From CAVONV01 sp963697355 (lineage in GTDB: Bacteria > Acidobacteriota > Vicinamibacteria > Marinacidobacterales > DATDRI01): 64,000 bases of DNA. The position numbers and the translations under genes are program-made. The notes beneath the pieces are model-generated. The model did no database searches. It was not told the DNA's origin and saw only the letters and a list, made by a program, of their open reading frames with translations. Shown here in pieces: positions 8,875-17,372 of this stretch. The stretch lies in assembly GCA_963697355.1 (NCBI GenBank), contig CAVONV010000007.1, positions 1 through 64,000 on the forward strand, written 5' to 3'. How positions within the stretch are numbered: the stretch's first letter is position 1; each line of letters begins with the position of its first letter.

Positions 8875-10251
8875 TCATCCTCGCGCAGCCTTGATGAGAC
8901 CTGGTGCCCATTCCGGCGTTCCCAGAGCATGGAGATGGGTGTACCCGGCCACTACACTGCCGGCCCTTATCCCGTCTCTGCCATCTCCGAGTCCAACACC
9001 TCGTTCGACGTCGAGAACGGTCTCGACTGGGCTCTTGTCGCAAATTCGGGAGTAGTGGAACTCGTGGCCGGTGAGCTCGGTTCCATTCTCGAAGAACGGG
9101 TTGGTACCATCGACACGAACCCGGACATAGCCATGCCCCTGCGGCCGGTGCATTTGCTCCACGGCAACGGGTAGTGCGCCGACCATCCTGTGCTCTGTCC
9201 CTTCTTTGACTAGATGTCGAGACAGGTACATCAAGCCGCCGCATTCCGCCCAAACAGGCAAACCTTCCCTAATACGGCAGGCCAGTCTTTCTCTGAAGGA
9301 TTCGTTTAGACTCAACTCAGCGGCATGGACTTCCGGAAAGCCACCCCCGGCGTATAGTGCATCCACATCCGGGAAATCCTCATCCTCCAATGGCGATATC
9401 GATACCAAATCGCCGCCTGCGGTCTGGAGAGCCTCCAGGTTCTCGGGGTAATAGAACGAGAATGCCTTGTCCTGCAAAACTCCAATGCGAACTCTGTTTC
9501 CTGCGGTTGGTTCCTCGATCTCGCCTCGAGCTTCAGGCAACGCAAAAGCTTCGCCGGCAATCTCCCGAAGAGCCTCGACATCAACGTGTCGTTCGATGAG
9601 CTCTTTGACCTTGTCGAGTGCCTCTGCCGCGGCGGGATGTTCGAGAGAGGTCACCAAGCCAAGATGGCGACTAGGCAGATGCTCCATCGATAGCCGCGGG
9701 ATCGCCCCCAGAACCGGGACCCCGGCCTCCTCGGATACGGCTTGTCGAATGAGAGCCTCTTGCCGGCTCGTCCCTACTCGATTGAGAATGACGCCGGCCA
9801 AACGGACTTCGGGGTCCAAGGCTCGACATCCCATGACTTGTGCCGCCACCGTCCGAGTGACCTTTGTCGTGTCGACAACGAGCACGACCGGCGCCCCAAT
9901 GAGCTTGGATAGCTGCGCCGTAGAATGGGAGCCCTTAGCATCCATTCCGTCGAAGAGACCTCGGTTCCCTTCGACGACGGCGATGTCGGCTTCAGACGCC
10001 GCACGGGAGAGAGACCGGAGAATGGCCTCGCTCGGCATGAGAAAGGTGTCGAGATTGCGCGCCGGCCTGCCCACGACTCGACCAAGCCATTGGGCATCAA
10101 TGAAATCCGGCCCTTTTTTAAAAGGGGCCACACGAAGGCCGTACGACTGGAGCACGGCGGCAACACCCAAGGATACGAGCGTCTTGCCGGTGTCACCCGC
10201 AAGTCCGGCCACTACGATTCGTGGCAGTTCATGCGAGTCGGTTCTTGTCAC
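8875..10251 (-). CDS. dsrN: DsrN, siroheme amidase (CbiA/CobB family)
   Basis: A 458-residue ATP- and glutamine-dependent amidotransferase. The N-terminal half has a P-loop-like VVAGLAGDTGKTLVSLG and the family motif FKKGPDFIDA; the C-terminal half is a class I glutaminase with the nucleophile Cys in WAECGGLMYL and a His near YTHLHALG. The family amidates corrin side chains (cobyrinate a,c-diamide synthase); within dsr operons the homologue is called DsrN and is thought to amidate siroheme to the siroheme amide of DsrAB. No other cobalamin genes lie nearby, which favours DsrN. The 172-base gap upstream sets it a little apart from dsrD. Confidence 0.85.
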   Translation of the reverse strand: MTRTDSHELPRIVVAGLAGDTGKTLVSLGVAAVLQSYGLRVAPFKKGPDFIDAQWLGRVVGRPARNLDTFLMPSEAILRSLSRAASEADIAVVEGNRGLFDGMDAKGSHSTAQLSKLIGAPVVLVVDTTKVTRTVAAQVMGCRALDPEVRLAGVILNRVGTSRQEALIRQAVSEEAGVPVLGAIPRLSMEHLPSRHLGLVTSLEHPAAAEALDKVKELIERHVDVEALREIAGEAFALPEARGEIEEPTAGNRVRIGVLQDKAFSFYYPENLEALQTAGGDLVSISPLEDEDFPDVDALYAGGGFPEVHAAELSLNESFRERLACRIREGLPVWAECGGLMYLSRHLVKEGTEHRMVGALPVAVEQMHRPQGHGYVRVRVDGTNPFFENGTELTGHEFHYSRICDKSPVETVLDVERGVGLGDGRDGIRAGSVVAGYTHLHALGTPEWAPGLIKAARG

Positions 10252-10399
10252 AGCCTATTCTCCAATCGATGTCAGCTGATGCCGACAGGCAGATCTAAAG
10301 CCTCGGTGCCAAACGTAATACATACCTGGCCCGCCGAGGGTGCGCTGTTTGCAGCAGAATGTGCGCCCCGCGTCATCGTCCACCGGGACGTCATGAGCC

Positions 10400-10421
10400 T
10401 CGGGGATCTTTGAAACCCCGA
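10400..10421 (-). terminator. Small hairpin between dsrD and dsrN
   Basis: TCGGGG and CCCCGA can pair across a 10-base A/T-rich loop just after the dsrD stop. There is no T-tract. It may be an attenuator that lowers dsrN relative to dsrABD, or it may be chance. Confidence 0.3.
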
Positions 10422-10423
10422 TA

Positions 10424-10660
10424 TTACGCGTCGGGAGGAAGAGTGACGTAGCTACCGCCGACGTAAGAGTAGATGCACCTTCCGCCATCGATCAGTTGTC
10501 GAATGGCCCCTTTGCACATCTTCTTATCCACTGGATCACCGAATTTTTCGATCATCAGCTTCGTGAGATCCATCGGCTTCAAATTCTTCTTCCCGTGGTA
10601 TTCCTTCACTGTCGCATACATTGCGTCAGCGACAGTCTCCACGGTTATCTCATCGCTCAT
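10424..10660 (-). CDS. dsrD: DsrD, allosteric activator of DsrAB
   Basis: A 78-residue winged-helix protein starting MSDEITVETVADAMY; the longer open frame upstream is non-coding leader. The motif MCKGAIRQLIDGGRCIYSYV is typical of DsrD. DsrD is found with reductive-type DsrAB and is reported to stimulate sulfite reduction, so its presence is good evidence that this pathway runs in the reducing direction and not as sulfur oxidation. It lies 79 bases after dsrB and shares its operon. Confidence 0.92.
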   Translation of the reverse strand: MSDEITVETVADAMYATVKEYHGKKNLKPMDLTKLMIEKFGDPVDKKMCKGAIRQLIDGGRCIYSYVGGSYVTLPPDA

Positions 10661-10739
10661 TGGATTACTCCTAACCTTGTCAATCGATGAGGGGGCGGGC
10701 TGGCCGAGGGAAACCCCCTCGACCAGCAGCACTCCCTAG

Positions 10740-11831
10740 CTATTCCGGTTGCTGTCTAAAATAGACCGACCGTCGGTAGCTTTCTCCGGCGTGAGTGAAG
10801 TCATCGATGTGATACTTCGTGAACTCGATGTCGGTGAGCTCAAAGAACTTGGGCCAACCGATCCGCTCGATCCACTCACCCACGCGCTCGAACTTGCGCG
10901 CGTTCGCCGCGTAAACGTCGACAATGTTCCGCACCGCTTGGACCACCTCGGGCCAGCGCGGCGGATTGTTAGGGATGTATGGAATCGCGAGCTTCGAGAA
11001 CTTGGGCTCAGTGCGGGCATTGCTCACTTTGCCACCAACCCAGATCGAAACGCCGTCCATTTCCGGGTCGTTGAGCGTCATCGCCGGGCATACCGTGTAG
11101 CAGTTCGCGCAGTACATACACTGCTCTTCGATGACCTCCACCGACTGCTTTCCATTGACAGTCGCCGGGCGGATGGCCCCCGTAGGACATGACGCAACGG
11201 TTGTCGGAATCTCGCACTGTGTTCTCATCAGCTCGTGCTTGATCTGAGGCAGTCGACGGTGAACGCCGAGGATGGCGATATCCGAACAATGCACCGCGCC
11301 GCACATGTTGAGACAGCAAGCAAAAGCCACCCGCAACTTTGCGGGCAACGTCTGACCCTCGAAATAGGGAAAAAGGTCGTCCATTATAGACTTCACCACG
11401 CCGGATGCGTCCGTCGCAGCCGAATGGCAGTGGACCCAACCCTGTGTATGAACGGGATTGCTGATCGCATTGCCCAATCCGCCTACCGGATAACCCCCGT
11501 CTTTGAGTTTCTTGATCAGGGGATCGACCTTCTTCTCGTCGGTAACGAGGAACTCCACGTTGTTCCGACTCGTATAGCGGAGATAGCCGTCGCAAAACTC
11601 ATCGGCCATATCAGCAAAGAATCGTATCGACTCGATGCTGGCCAGACGCGGCGTGGCCGCCCGGACCGACCAAAGCTTGTCCCCGGATTCCGCCGTATGC
11701 ATCAACACACCGGGCTTTGGATAGGCATGATACTTCCACTTCCCGTAGTTCTTCTTGATGATCGGGGGAAGGAACTGCTCGTAATGTGGGGGTCCAATAT
11801 CTGTAATTCTTTTTGCTTTCTCTGCAGACAT
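10740..11831 (-). CDS. dsrB: Dissimilatory sulfite reductase, beta subunit
   Basis: A protein of 363 residues with the sirohydrochlorin-binding cysteines (CCLNMCGAVHCSD) and a ferredoxin-like insert (CMYCANCYTVCPA). With DsrA it forms the cytoplasmic alpha2beta2 enzyme that reduces sulfite onto DsrC. Two possible ATGs lie at 11837 and 11831; the AGGAGG site is only two bases from the first but seven from the second, so I chose 11831. It follows dsrA by about 40 bases. The sequence is intact. Confidence 0.95.
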   Translation of the reverse strand: MSAEKAKRITDIGPPHYEQFLPPIIKKNYGKWKYHAYPKPGVLMHTAESGDKLWSVRAATPRLASIESIRFFADMADEFCDGYLRYTSRNNVEFLVTDEKKVDPLIKKLKDGGYPVGGLGNAISNPVHTQGWVHCHSAATDASGVVKSIMDDLFPYFEGQTLPAKLRVAFACCLNMCGAVHCSDIAILGVHRRLPQIKHELMRTQCEIPTTVASCPTGAIRPATVNGKQSVEVIEEQCMYCANCYTVCPAMTLNDPEMDGVSIWVGGKVSNARTEPKFSKLAIPYIPNNPPRWPEVVQAVRNIVDVYAANARKFERVGEWIERIGWPKFFELTDIEFTKYHIDDFTHAGESYRRSVYFRQQPE

Positions 11832-11875
11832 TCGCATGTCCTCCTTTTTTCAATATCTAAGCGTTCTGCACCCGA

Positions 11876-13060
11876 TCATGCGTCGGCTTCTTCTGCCTCG
11901 AAGAAAATGTAAGGATTGGAGCGCGGTTGGATGACCATTTCTGGAATCGGGTCCAAACCGATCTGTTCGAGGAAATTCCCCATCCCGATCCTTTGAATGA
12001 ACTCTCCGACCCGTTCCCGGTTCTTGCCGTGTTCAGCCCAAAGATCCCAGATGGCCTCTATGAGCTCCTTGATATCCTCGTACGGAGCCTCCACCTTCAC
12101 GAAAGGCACGATGACCGACGACAGAAGTGCTCCTCCGATGATAGGAGCTTTGGAACCGAGCAAAAGGGTAGCCCCTCGATCCTTACCCGGTGCCAGCGCC
12201 ATGGACATGACGTTGATACAATGCATGCACTTGACACAATTCGAGTCATCAATGGCGAGCTTCTTGCCGTTCCACGCCATGCACCCGGTGGGGCACCGAT
12301 CAACGACATCTTCTTGGATGTCGAAATCCCCGCTCTTGGCGTAGTCCGCAACCGCTTTCTGATCGATTTGAATCTCATCGCGCCAGGTGCCGATAAAGGA
12401 CAAATCCGCACGAGCAATAGAGGCAACACAATCATTCGGGCAGCCGGCGAACTTGAACTTGAATTTGTATGGGAAAGGCGGTCGGTGCAGCTCGTCTTGG
12501 TAGGACATGGTCATGTCGTGGCAAATGGCCATCGTGTCGTAGCAGGCCCACTCGCAACGAGCCATGCCGTTACAAGCGCTTGGGGTCCGTAGGCAGGAGC
12601 CGGAGCCTCCCAAGTCGAAGCCGTTCGCAGTCAGCTCGGCGAAAGTGGGCTCCAACTCCTCCGTCCTGCAGCCCAGAAGAATGATGTCTCCCGTCGAACC
12701 ATGCATGTTGGTGATACCCGAGCCATGTTTCTCCCAAAGATCGCATAGAGTGCGCAACACGTCTGCGGTATAGAACCAACCGGAAGGCTGGTTGATGCGC
12801 ATCGTGTGGAACTCGGCGACCTCGGGAAACTCATCCGGCAGGTCGTTGTATCGACCAATGACGCCACCGCCATACCCCATGACACCGACGAGCCCACCGT
12901 GTTTCCAGTGGCCGATCTTTTCCTCATAGGAGCGCTCGAGCACACCCAGAAGATCGTTGGTCATGGGGTTGTGGGCGCTCTTTTTGAGCTCCGTGACGAA
13001 GCTCGGCCAAGGGCCCTTTTCAAGCTCATCCAGTAGTGGCGTTTTCCTTTTTTCTGTCAT
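11876..13060 (-). CDS. dsrA: Dissimilatory sulfite reductase, alpha subunit
   Basis: A 394-residue protein with the siroheme and 4Fe-4S ligands (RTPSACNGMARCEWACYD and FAGCPNDC) and a ferredoxin domain (CPTGCMAW, CVKCMHCINVM). Arg and Lys residues of the sulfite pocket appear in KFKFKFAGCPND. It is the catalytic partner of DsrB. It heads the dsrABD operon, preceded by a GAGGAGT ribosome site and a 435-base regulatory region holding a sigma-54-like promoter and a palindromic site. The presence of dsrD, dsrN and qmo genes indicates the reductive form. Confidence 0.96.
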   Translation of the reverse strand: MTEKRKTPLLDELEKGPWPSFVTELKKSAHNPMTNDLLGVLERSYEEKIGHWKHGGLVGVMGYGGGVIGRYNDLPDEFPEVAEFHTMRINQPSGWFYTADVLRTLCDLWEKHGSGITNMHGSTGDIILLGCRTEELEPTFAELTANGFDLGGSGSCLRTPSACNGMARCEWACYDTMAICHDMTMSYQDELHRPPFPYKFKFKFAGCPNDCVASIARADLSFIGTWRDEIQIDQKAVADYAKSGDFDIQEDVVDRCPTGCMAWNGKKLAIDDSNCVKCMHCINVMSMALAPGKDRGATLLLGSKAPIIGGALLSSVIVPFVKVEAPYEDIKELIEAIWDLWAEHGKNRERVGEFIQRIGMGNFLEQIGLDPIPEMVIQPRSNPYIFFEAEEADA

Positions 13061-13205
13061 AGCAACTCCTCGCTCCTTCCCGAAAGGTGGGTTGAGAATA
13101 GGCCGTCTCGGCTTCGAGACTGAAGACCGATAGGGTTGACGAGAAAATCAGGGGAAAGTCGACTCCCCGTTATACACATCGGACCCAGCATACGGCGACG
13201 AAGGT

Positions 13206-13222
13206 ATCAAGGACTGTGCCAA
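13206..13222 (-). promoter_or_regulatory. Sigma-54-like promoter of dsrAB
   Basis: Read on the minus strand: TTGGCACAGTCCTTGAT. The -24 part TTGGCAC is perfect; the -12 part is TTGA where the consensus has TTGC. Spacing between the elements is right (TGGCAC-N5-TTG). It lies about 146 bases upstream of dsrA. A close match, TGGCACAGTTCGTGAA, lies upstream of aprBA. The non-consensus base at -12 is the main weakness. Confidence 0.5.
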
Positions 13223-13336
13223 CACTTCGCGGAGCAGTCTTTAGCTATCCATCACAAAATAAAGAGTTTAAGTTTAGGAACCAGAAGCTCGATCCCTCAG
13301 CGGGGACCGAAGTGCGTTGCCTGCCCCAGAGATAGG

Positions 13337-13353
13337 CGATTTGGCTCAAATCG
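13337..13353. promoter_or_regulatory. Perfect palindrome upstream of dsrAB, possible activator site
   Basis: CGATTTG-GCT-CAAATCG is a perfect 7-bp inverted repeat with a 3-base centre. It is about 124 bases upstream of the sigma-54-like element, the distance expected for an enhancer site. The core TTTGGCTCAAA recurs upstream of aprBA. The adjacent activator gene is the obvious candidate to bind it, but that is inference. Confidence 0.55.
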
Positions 13354-13495
13354 TGGGGGACTCGCGACCGGGGTTCGGCTCTCAAACCAGTAACAATTCG
13401 GAGGCAGTTTCTCCGAAGAACGCTCGGCTATGTCACTTGATGCATTTGGACTAGGATGCGCATTCGATATCGAACGACGGGAAAGCCGGGCGGCC

Positions 13496-14857
13496 CTAGC
13501 TGCGGTATTCGTGAGGGGAGATCGAGTATCTGTTCATCTTCCGCCAAAGTGTGGTGCGACTGATTCCCAGGTCTTTAGCCGTTTTTCCAAGATGTCCTCG
13601 CCACCGGCGCAGCGACGCGCGAATGGTATCAGCTTCCGCCCACTTGAGCTTCGATGCCGACGGCCCGCGACTCACATCCAGGTCGGCTATCCCCGACGAT
13701 GAGTGCTGAAACTCCTCTGGGAGGTGTCGCACATCGATGACACGATCGTGGCACAGGACGAAGCCATACTCGATCAGGTTCTCCAATTCTCGGACATTGC
13801 CGGGGAAGGGATAGCGCATGAAGATCTCCATGACGGCAGGTGTCACACCGGCAATGTTCTTCCCTCGCTTGGCGTTGAAGCGCTGGACAAAGTGCTCGAC
13901 AAGGAACGGAATGTCTTCTCGCCGTTCCTTCAAAGGGGGAAGCGTCAGACGAACCACGGCAAGGCGAAAGTACAAATCATCTCGAAATTTCCCGTCACTC
14001 ACCAGCTCGGCCAGTTTCTGATTCGTGGCCGCCACAATCCGAGTGTTGGTCTTCACTGTCTTGACAGCACCCAACGGCTCGTACTCGCGCTCCTGAAGGA
14101 CCCGCAGAAGCTTGACCTGAGTGGCCCCGGGAAGCTCCGCCACCTCATCGAAGAAGATGGTCCCCCCTTCGGCCAGTGCCAAGCGCCCCGGTTTGTCACG
14201 TTTCGCATCGGTAAACGCCCCTTGAGAGTAGCCAAAGAGCTCGGATTCGAACAAGTTCAGTGGAAGCGTTCCGCAGTTCACGGCAACGTAAGGTTTGTTG
14301 CGTCGGAGGCTGAAGTTGTGAACGGCTCGAGCGAGTAGCTCCTTCCCAGAGCCGCTCGGCCCTTCTATGAGCACGGTGGCATCGCTTTCCGCAATGTCCG
14401 GCAGCAAGCTGAAAATCTTCTGGAAAGCCTTACTCTTTCCTACGATATCCTCGAAGGTGTATTTGTTCTTGATCTCACGCCGTAATTGTTCCAGAGCAGA
14501 TAGGTCACGAAAGGTCTCGACAGCACCGAGCATGTTGCCGTCGGCGGCCCGGAGCACAGAGGTACTCAAGCTAATGGGTACGGATCGGCCCTGGTTGTTC
14601 AATATTCGGGCGGGAACATCGATTTGTTCACGGCCCGACTCCAAACTCTGATGAAGAGCACATCCTTTCTCACAAATATCAGCGTGGAAGACCTCGCTGC
14701 ATTTTCGACCCATGGCCTTCGCGATCGGAACGCCGGTAATACGCTCGGCGGCCGCGTTGAAGGAAGTAATATGCAGATTCTCGTCCACCGTGAACACACC
14801 ATCCGCGATGGAGCTGAGAATAGTCTCCAAAAAGCGTCGCTCCTGATAGGGTTTCAT
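13496..14857 (-). CDS. PAS-domain sigma-54-dependent activator (Fis-type)
   Basis: A 453-residue enhancer-binding protein. Residues about 6-120 form a PAS sensor with a cysteine-rich insert (Cys53, Cys62, Cys66 in CSEVFHADICEKGCALHQ) that could bind metal or sense redox state. The AAA+ domain has Walker A GPSGSGKE (166-173) and Walker B TIFFDEVAE; the sigma-54-contact loop reads GAFTDA (213-218) where GAFTGA is usual. A Fis-type helix-turn-helix closes the protein (LGKTAKDLGISRTTLWRKM, about 423-441). The start MKPYQERRF at 14857 is chosen over an upstream ATG that would translate repeat sequence. It lies directly upstream of dsrAB in the same direction and is the likely regulator of dsr and apr. 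Confidence 0.85.
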   Translation of the reverse strand: MKPYQERRFLETILSSIADGVFTVDENLHITSFNAAAERITGVPIAKAMGRKCSEVFHADICEKGCALHQSLESGREQIDVPARILNNQGRSVPISLSTSVLRAADGNMLGAVETFRDLSALEQLRREIKNKYTFEDIVGKSKAFQKIFSLLPDIAESDATVLIEGPSGSGKELLARAVHNFSLRRNKPYVAVNCGTLPLNLFESELFGYSQGAFTDAKRDKPGRLALAEGGTIFFDEVAELPGATQVKLLRVLQEREYEPLGAVKTVKTNTRIVAATNQKLAELVSDGKFRDDLYFRLAVVRLTLPPLKERREDIPFLVEHFVQRFNAKRGKNIAGVTPAVMEIFMRYPFPGNVRELENLIEYGFVLCHDRVIDVRHLPEEFQHSSSGIADLDVSRGPSASKLKWAEADTIRASLRRWRGHLGKTAKDLGISRTTLWRKMNRYSISPHEYRS

Positions 14858-14867
14858 CCGATTCGAT

Positions 14868-15030
14868 TCCCGAGTTCTTGAGTGCTTGAGTTCCGGAAGC
14901 CAGGCCCCATCTCGAGCACTCCTGGCTTCACTAAGGATCAAGTTTCGCTCGACTGGATTCTTGAGTGTTCTTGTGTTCTTGAGTTCTTGAGTTCCAGAAG
15001 CTAGGGCTTCTCTTTCTGCGCCCTAGCTTC
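14868..15030. repeat. Octamer-rich repeat with twin hairpins
   Basis: Two similar units of about 100 bases each carry CTTGAGTTC-type octamers followed by a hairpin and TTCACTAA. Hairpin 1 pairs GAAGCCAGG (14896-14904) with CCTGGCTTC (14921-14929); hairpin 2 pairs GAAGCTAGGG (14997-15006) with CCCTAGCTTC (15021-15030). The C-G pair of the first stem is a T-A pair in the second, a compensatory change. Confidence 0.6.
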
Positions 15031-15031
15031 A

Positions 15032-15391
15032 CTAAACATAAGCATGTGTCCCGATGTGGACCGGCTTTCCCACCTTGTCCTCGAGCTTCAACTTGATCTC
15101 ATCCAAATCCATAGGACAGTTGCCGTGCTCATAAGCTAATTGGATACAAGTGCCGAGGTGAATGGCATCGATTTCGCCGCCCAAACCCTCCACGACACCC
15201 CTGATCATCTTCGCGCGAGGCACGATCAGTCCGGGACAATCCCCGCAGTCCGTCATGGAGACAATTTCAATGTCTTCATCGTGCTTGGCAAACTCTCCGC
15301 TTTTCTCCCGGATCCCCTTGAAGCACTTCGCGCAAGCTATACAAGTATGGTCTTTGATGCGCTTGCAATAGAAAATAGCGATTTTCTTCAC
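15032..15391 (-). CDS. CGGC-domain protein
   Basis: A protein of 119 residues with eight cysteines, matching the CGGC domain, a small putative metal-binding family found mostly in anaerobes. Visible motifs are FYCKRI, CIACAKCF, MTDCGDCPGLIVPR and LGTCIQLAYEHGNCPMD. The start was set at the GTG at 15391, eight bases after a GGAGG site; the frame remains open a few codons farther upstream. It lies between the sigma-54 activator and the NO-reductase-like genes. Its biochemical role is unknown, and a redox or metal role is only suggested by the cysteines. Confidence 0.75.
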   Translation of the reverse strand: MKKIAIFYCKRIKDHTCIACAKCFKGIREKSGEFAKHDEDIEIVSMTDCGDCPGLIVPRAKMIRGVVEGLGGEIDAIHLGTCIQLAYEHGNCPMDLDEIKLKLEDKVGKPVHIGTHAYV

Positions 15392-15631
15392 TTCGACGAC
15401 CTCCAACACTGGCCGGGCCTATTGTACGAAGGAACGTTCCATTCTGCAACACTCGCGCGGGTTCCACGACAAGACTAATCTATTCCCTATCAATCAAATA
15501 GGAACTATCGAATCACCACTAATTCAGTATTGCAACAGGGAAGACCCTAGGATAGTACGAGGTTCTCCCCCGAGATGACCTTTGGATTTCCCGGTCGGTT
15601 CCTTGTTCGGAATTGGCCGGAGTGAAAACTT

Positions 15632-15657
15632 CAAAAGCCCCGTTTCCGGGGCTTTTG
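15632..15657 (-). terminator. Terminator-like hairpin after the heme-copper genes
   Basis: A perfect 10-bp stem (CAAAAGCCCC and GGGGCTTTTG) with loop GTTTCC lies 45 bases beyond the stop of the large heme-copper subunit. On the minus strand the stem ends in TTTTG and a short T-rich run follows, so it should work as a rho-independent terminator in that direction. Confidence 0.7.
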
Positions 15658-15701
15658 AGCTCAGTGCAGAGTTGCGCTCGAAACAGTCCTCTAGTACCCA
15701 A

Positions 15702-17327
15702 TCAGGCCGTTGCCGCTGGAAGCAACTCGTCCTTGTTTAGCTTCGAGGGAGTGAAGATGCCCAGCACGCCTTTTAGACCAACCGTCATGACAATATTGTA
15801 GAAAAAGGCCAGAAAGGCGAACAACAACAAGAGTCCACACAAAGCCGCCAGGATCATGTACAGGCTGAACTCTCCATCAAAATAGATCGTCCTCCTCAAC
15901 ATACCTTGTAAGCCCGCCATGCCCATGAAGGCACCCATTCCGACACCACCCAGCAGATGAGCCCAGAAATGGAAGTTCGCCAGTTTCTGACTGTGGAGCT
16001 TGGCACCGTTGGTCAGAACGGGCAGCAAGATGTACACCGCTGAGTAGAGCGTCATCGTCAAGCCTACCAAAATGGCAACGTGCACATGAGGACCGACGAT
16101 CCATTGGGTATTGTGCAGAATCCTGTTCAGACCTATGTCAGCCTGCATGATTCCGGCCGGAACAGCAAGAGCAAAACCCAACAACCCACCCAGAAGGAAC
16201 TTCAGTTCATTGCTCATCTTCAAGGGCCGTGCACTCCACAACGTCGCCAGGACGATGAAGAAGGCCAATCCCTGCGTAATCAACTCGAAAGCCGTGACCA
16301 ATTCACCGGAAACGATTTTCAGAGCGTTGGGCTGAGCCTGATCGGAAAGCAAGTGATGAGACCAGACCGTCCAGGAAACCACCAGTTCAACCAGCAAAGC
16401 GGCCCGGGCGATATTCTGCATGAAGAGCTTCTTTCCGGTGATCATCATGGCTAGCAGATACCAGGTACCGGCGACAAAGATTAGCACCAGACCATCCGCG
16501 ATGAGATCCAGACCCCACCAGAACCAGTTCTTGTACAAAAGAGCGTCCACCGCTGTCTTGCGCAAATCATAGCCGGCAAGTGAGCCCACCATGTAGACCA
16601 GGATCAACACACCGGTGAACAGGATGATTCCGGAATTGAGAGCCATATCAACCGTACCCCGGGCAATGGCGGCGACCGGGAGGTCTACCAAGTGCTCTTT
16701 CTTCTCCTTGCGGAACAAATTGGCCATACCGGTGAGACCCAACGAAGAACGAACGAGGGCACCCGAGGGCTGCTTTTCCCATCCCGCCGGGGTGTAGCCA
16801 ATGGTCATGAAGACATTGATGACAAAGAACACCGTGCCGACCATGACCAGTGCAATGCCCGTGATAAAGAATGCGCCACCTAAAGCGCTGAACTGGGTGA
16901 AATCCGCGGGTAGCGGCCAATAGAGTGTATATAGCGGAGCGTAGTGGGAAAGGAATCCCGAAAACCAGAACACAAAGGTTCCCACGCCGCCGAGGATCCA
17001 TGTCCAATTGGCCAATTTGAAACTCCACAGCGGTTTCTTCATCAGGAAGGGAACCAAAAACAAAAAGGCGCCGAAAACCAGCGCGTAGGTGGACCCGAAT
17101 ATTCCCACCAGGGGGTGTGCAGTCAGAATGGCAAAGTACTGGTCGGTCCCCACCGTGGGTAGGGGAGTGACCTGGTAAATGCGCATGATCATGCCTTCGA
17201 CGACCGCGAAACCGTAGTAAAGCAATCCAACAACCACGAAACGTAGCGTCAGCTTTTGCATGGGAGTCAGGGTTTCCGGTTTGAACAAGCTCTTTTCTCC
17301 GTCCATGAACGTTTGTATGAAACTCAT
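15702..17327 (-). CDS. Heme-copper superfamily subunit I, NO-reductase-like (gNOR type?)
   Basis: A 541-residue protein with about 14 membrane helices. Heme ligands are present: His71 (AHPLVGIFG) and the His414-x-His416 pair in HNTQWIVGPHVHVAI; the binuclear-site pair His324-His325 is in WSHHLL. The helix VI region reads WWGLDLIADG (270-279). It aligns with the cNorB motif WWVVHLWVEG, so the metal ligand His is replaced by Asp274 and the conserved Glu by Asp278; there is no HPEVY of oxygen reductases. This pattern fits a divergent NO reductase such as the G-type better than an oxidase. The function would be NO detoxification at the membrane. Subunit II is encoded 45 bases upstream. Confidence 0.7.
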   Translation of the reverse strand: MSFIQTFMDGEKSLFKPETLTPMQKLTLRFVVVGLLYYGFAVVEGMIMRIYQVTPLPTVGTDQYFAILTAHPLVGIFGSTYALVFGAFLFLVPFLMKKPLWSFKLANWTWILGGVGTFVFWFSGFLSHYAPLYTLYWPLPADFTQFSALGGAFFITGIALVMVGTVFFVINVFMTIGYTPAGWEKQPSGALVRSSLGLTGMANLFRKEKKEHLVDLPVAAIARGTVDMALNSGIILFTGVLILVYMVGSLAGYDLRKTAVDALLYKNWFWWGLDLIADGLVLIFVAGTWYLLAMMITGKKLFMQNIARAALLVELVVSWTVWSHHLLSDQAQPNALKIVSGELVTAFELITQGLAFFIVLATLWSARPLKMSNELKFLLGGLLGFALAVPAGIMQADIGLNRILHNTQWIVGPHVHVAILVGLTMTLYSAVYILLPVLTNGAKLHSQKLANFHFWAHLLGGVGMGAFMGMAGLQGMLRRTIYFDGEFSLYMILAALCGLLLLFAFLAFFYNIVMTVGLKGVLGIFTPSKLNKDELLPAATA

Positions 17328-17372
17328 AGTATTTCTCTCATCGGTATAAGAAGGTTCGTCACGAGGTCGACC

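Larger units (their letters stand above)
13061..13495 (-). promoter_or_regulatory. dsrAB upstream regulatory region
   Basis: A 435-base stretch between dsrA and the sigma-54 activator gene, with no credible gene. It contains the promoter-like element at 13206-13222 and the palindrome at 13337-13353, both described separately. A block with GTGCGT (13312), CCCCAG and the palindrome has a counterpart with nearly the same spacing upstream of aprBA. Confidence 0.6.

Noticed and set aside
8875..10251. Cobalamin biosynthesis enzyme CobB/CbiA
   Set aside because: No other cobalamin gene is near; the position in the dsr operon favours DsrN. The sequence alone cannot separate them.
10255..10423. Short reading frame on the minus strand between dsrD and dsrN
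   Set aside because: No ribosome site, no recognised motif beyond a chance CC pair, and the frame extends into dsrD. Treated as spacer.
10740..13060. Oxidative (reverse) DsrAB of a sulfur oxidiser
   Set aside because: dsrD is present, dsrEFH is absent, and dsrN, qmoABC and sat in the same cluster fit reduction. A tree would settle it.
14858..14941. Longer N-terminus for the sigma-54 activator
   Set aside because: The added 28 residues are coded by the octamer repeat and are not part of the PAS domain.
15702..17327. Ordinary cytochrome c oxidase
   Set aside because: The helix VI HPEVY motif is absent, Asp occupies the metal-ligand position, and subunit II lacks CuA.
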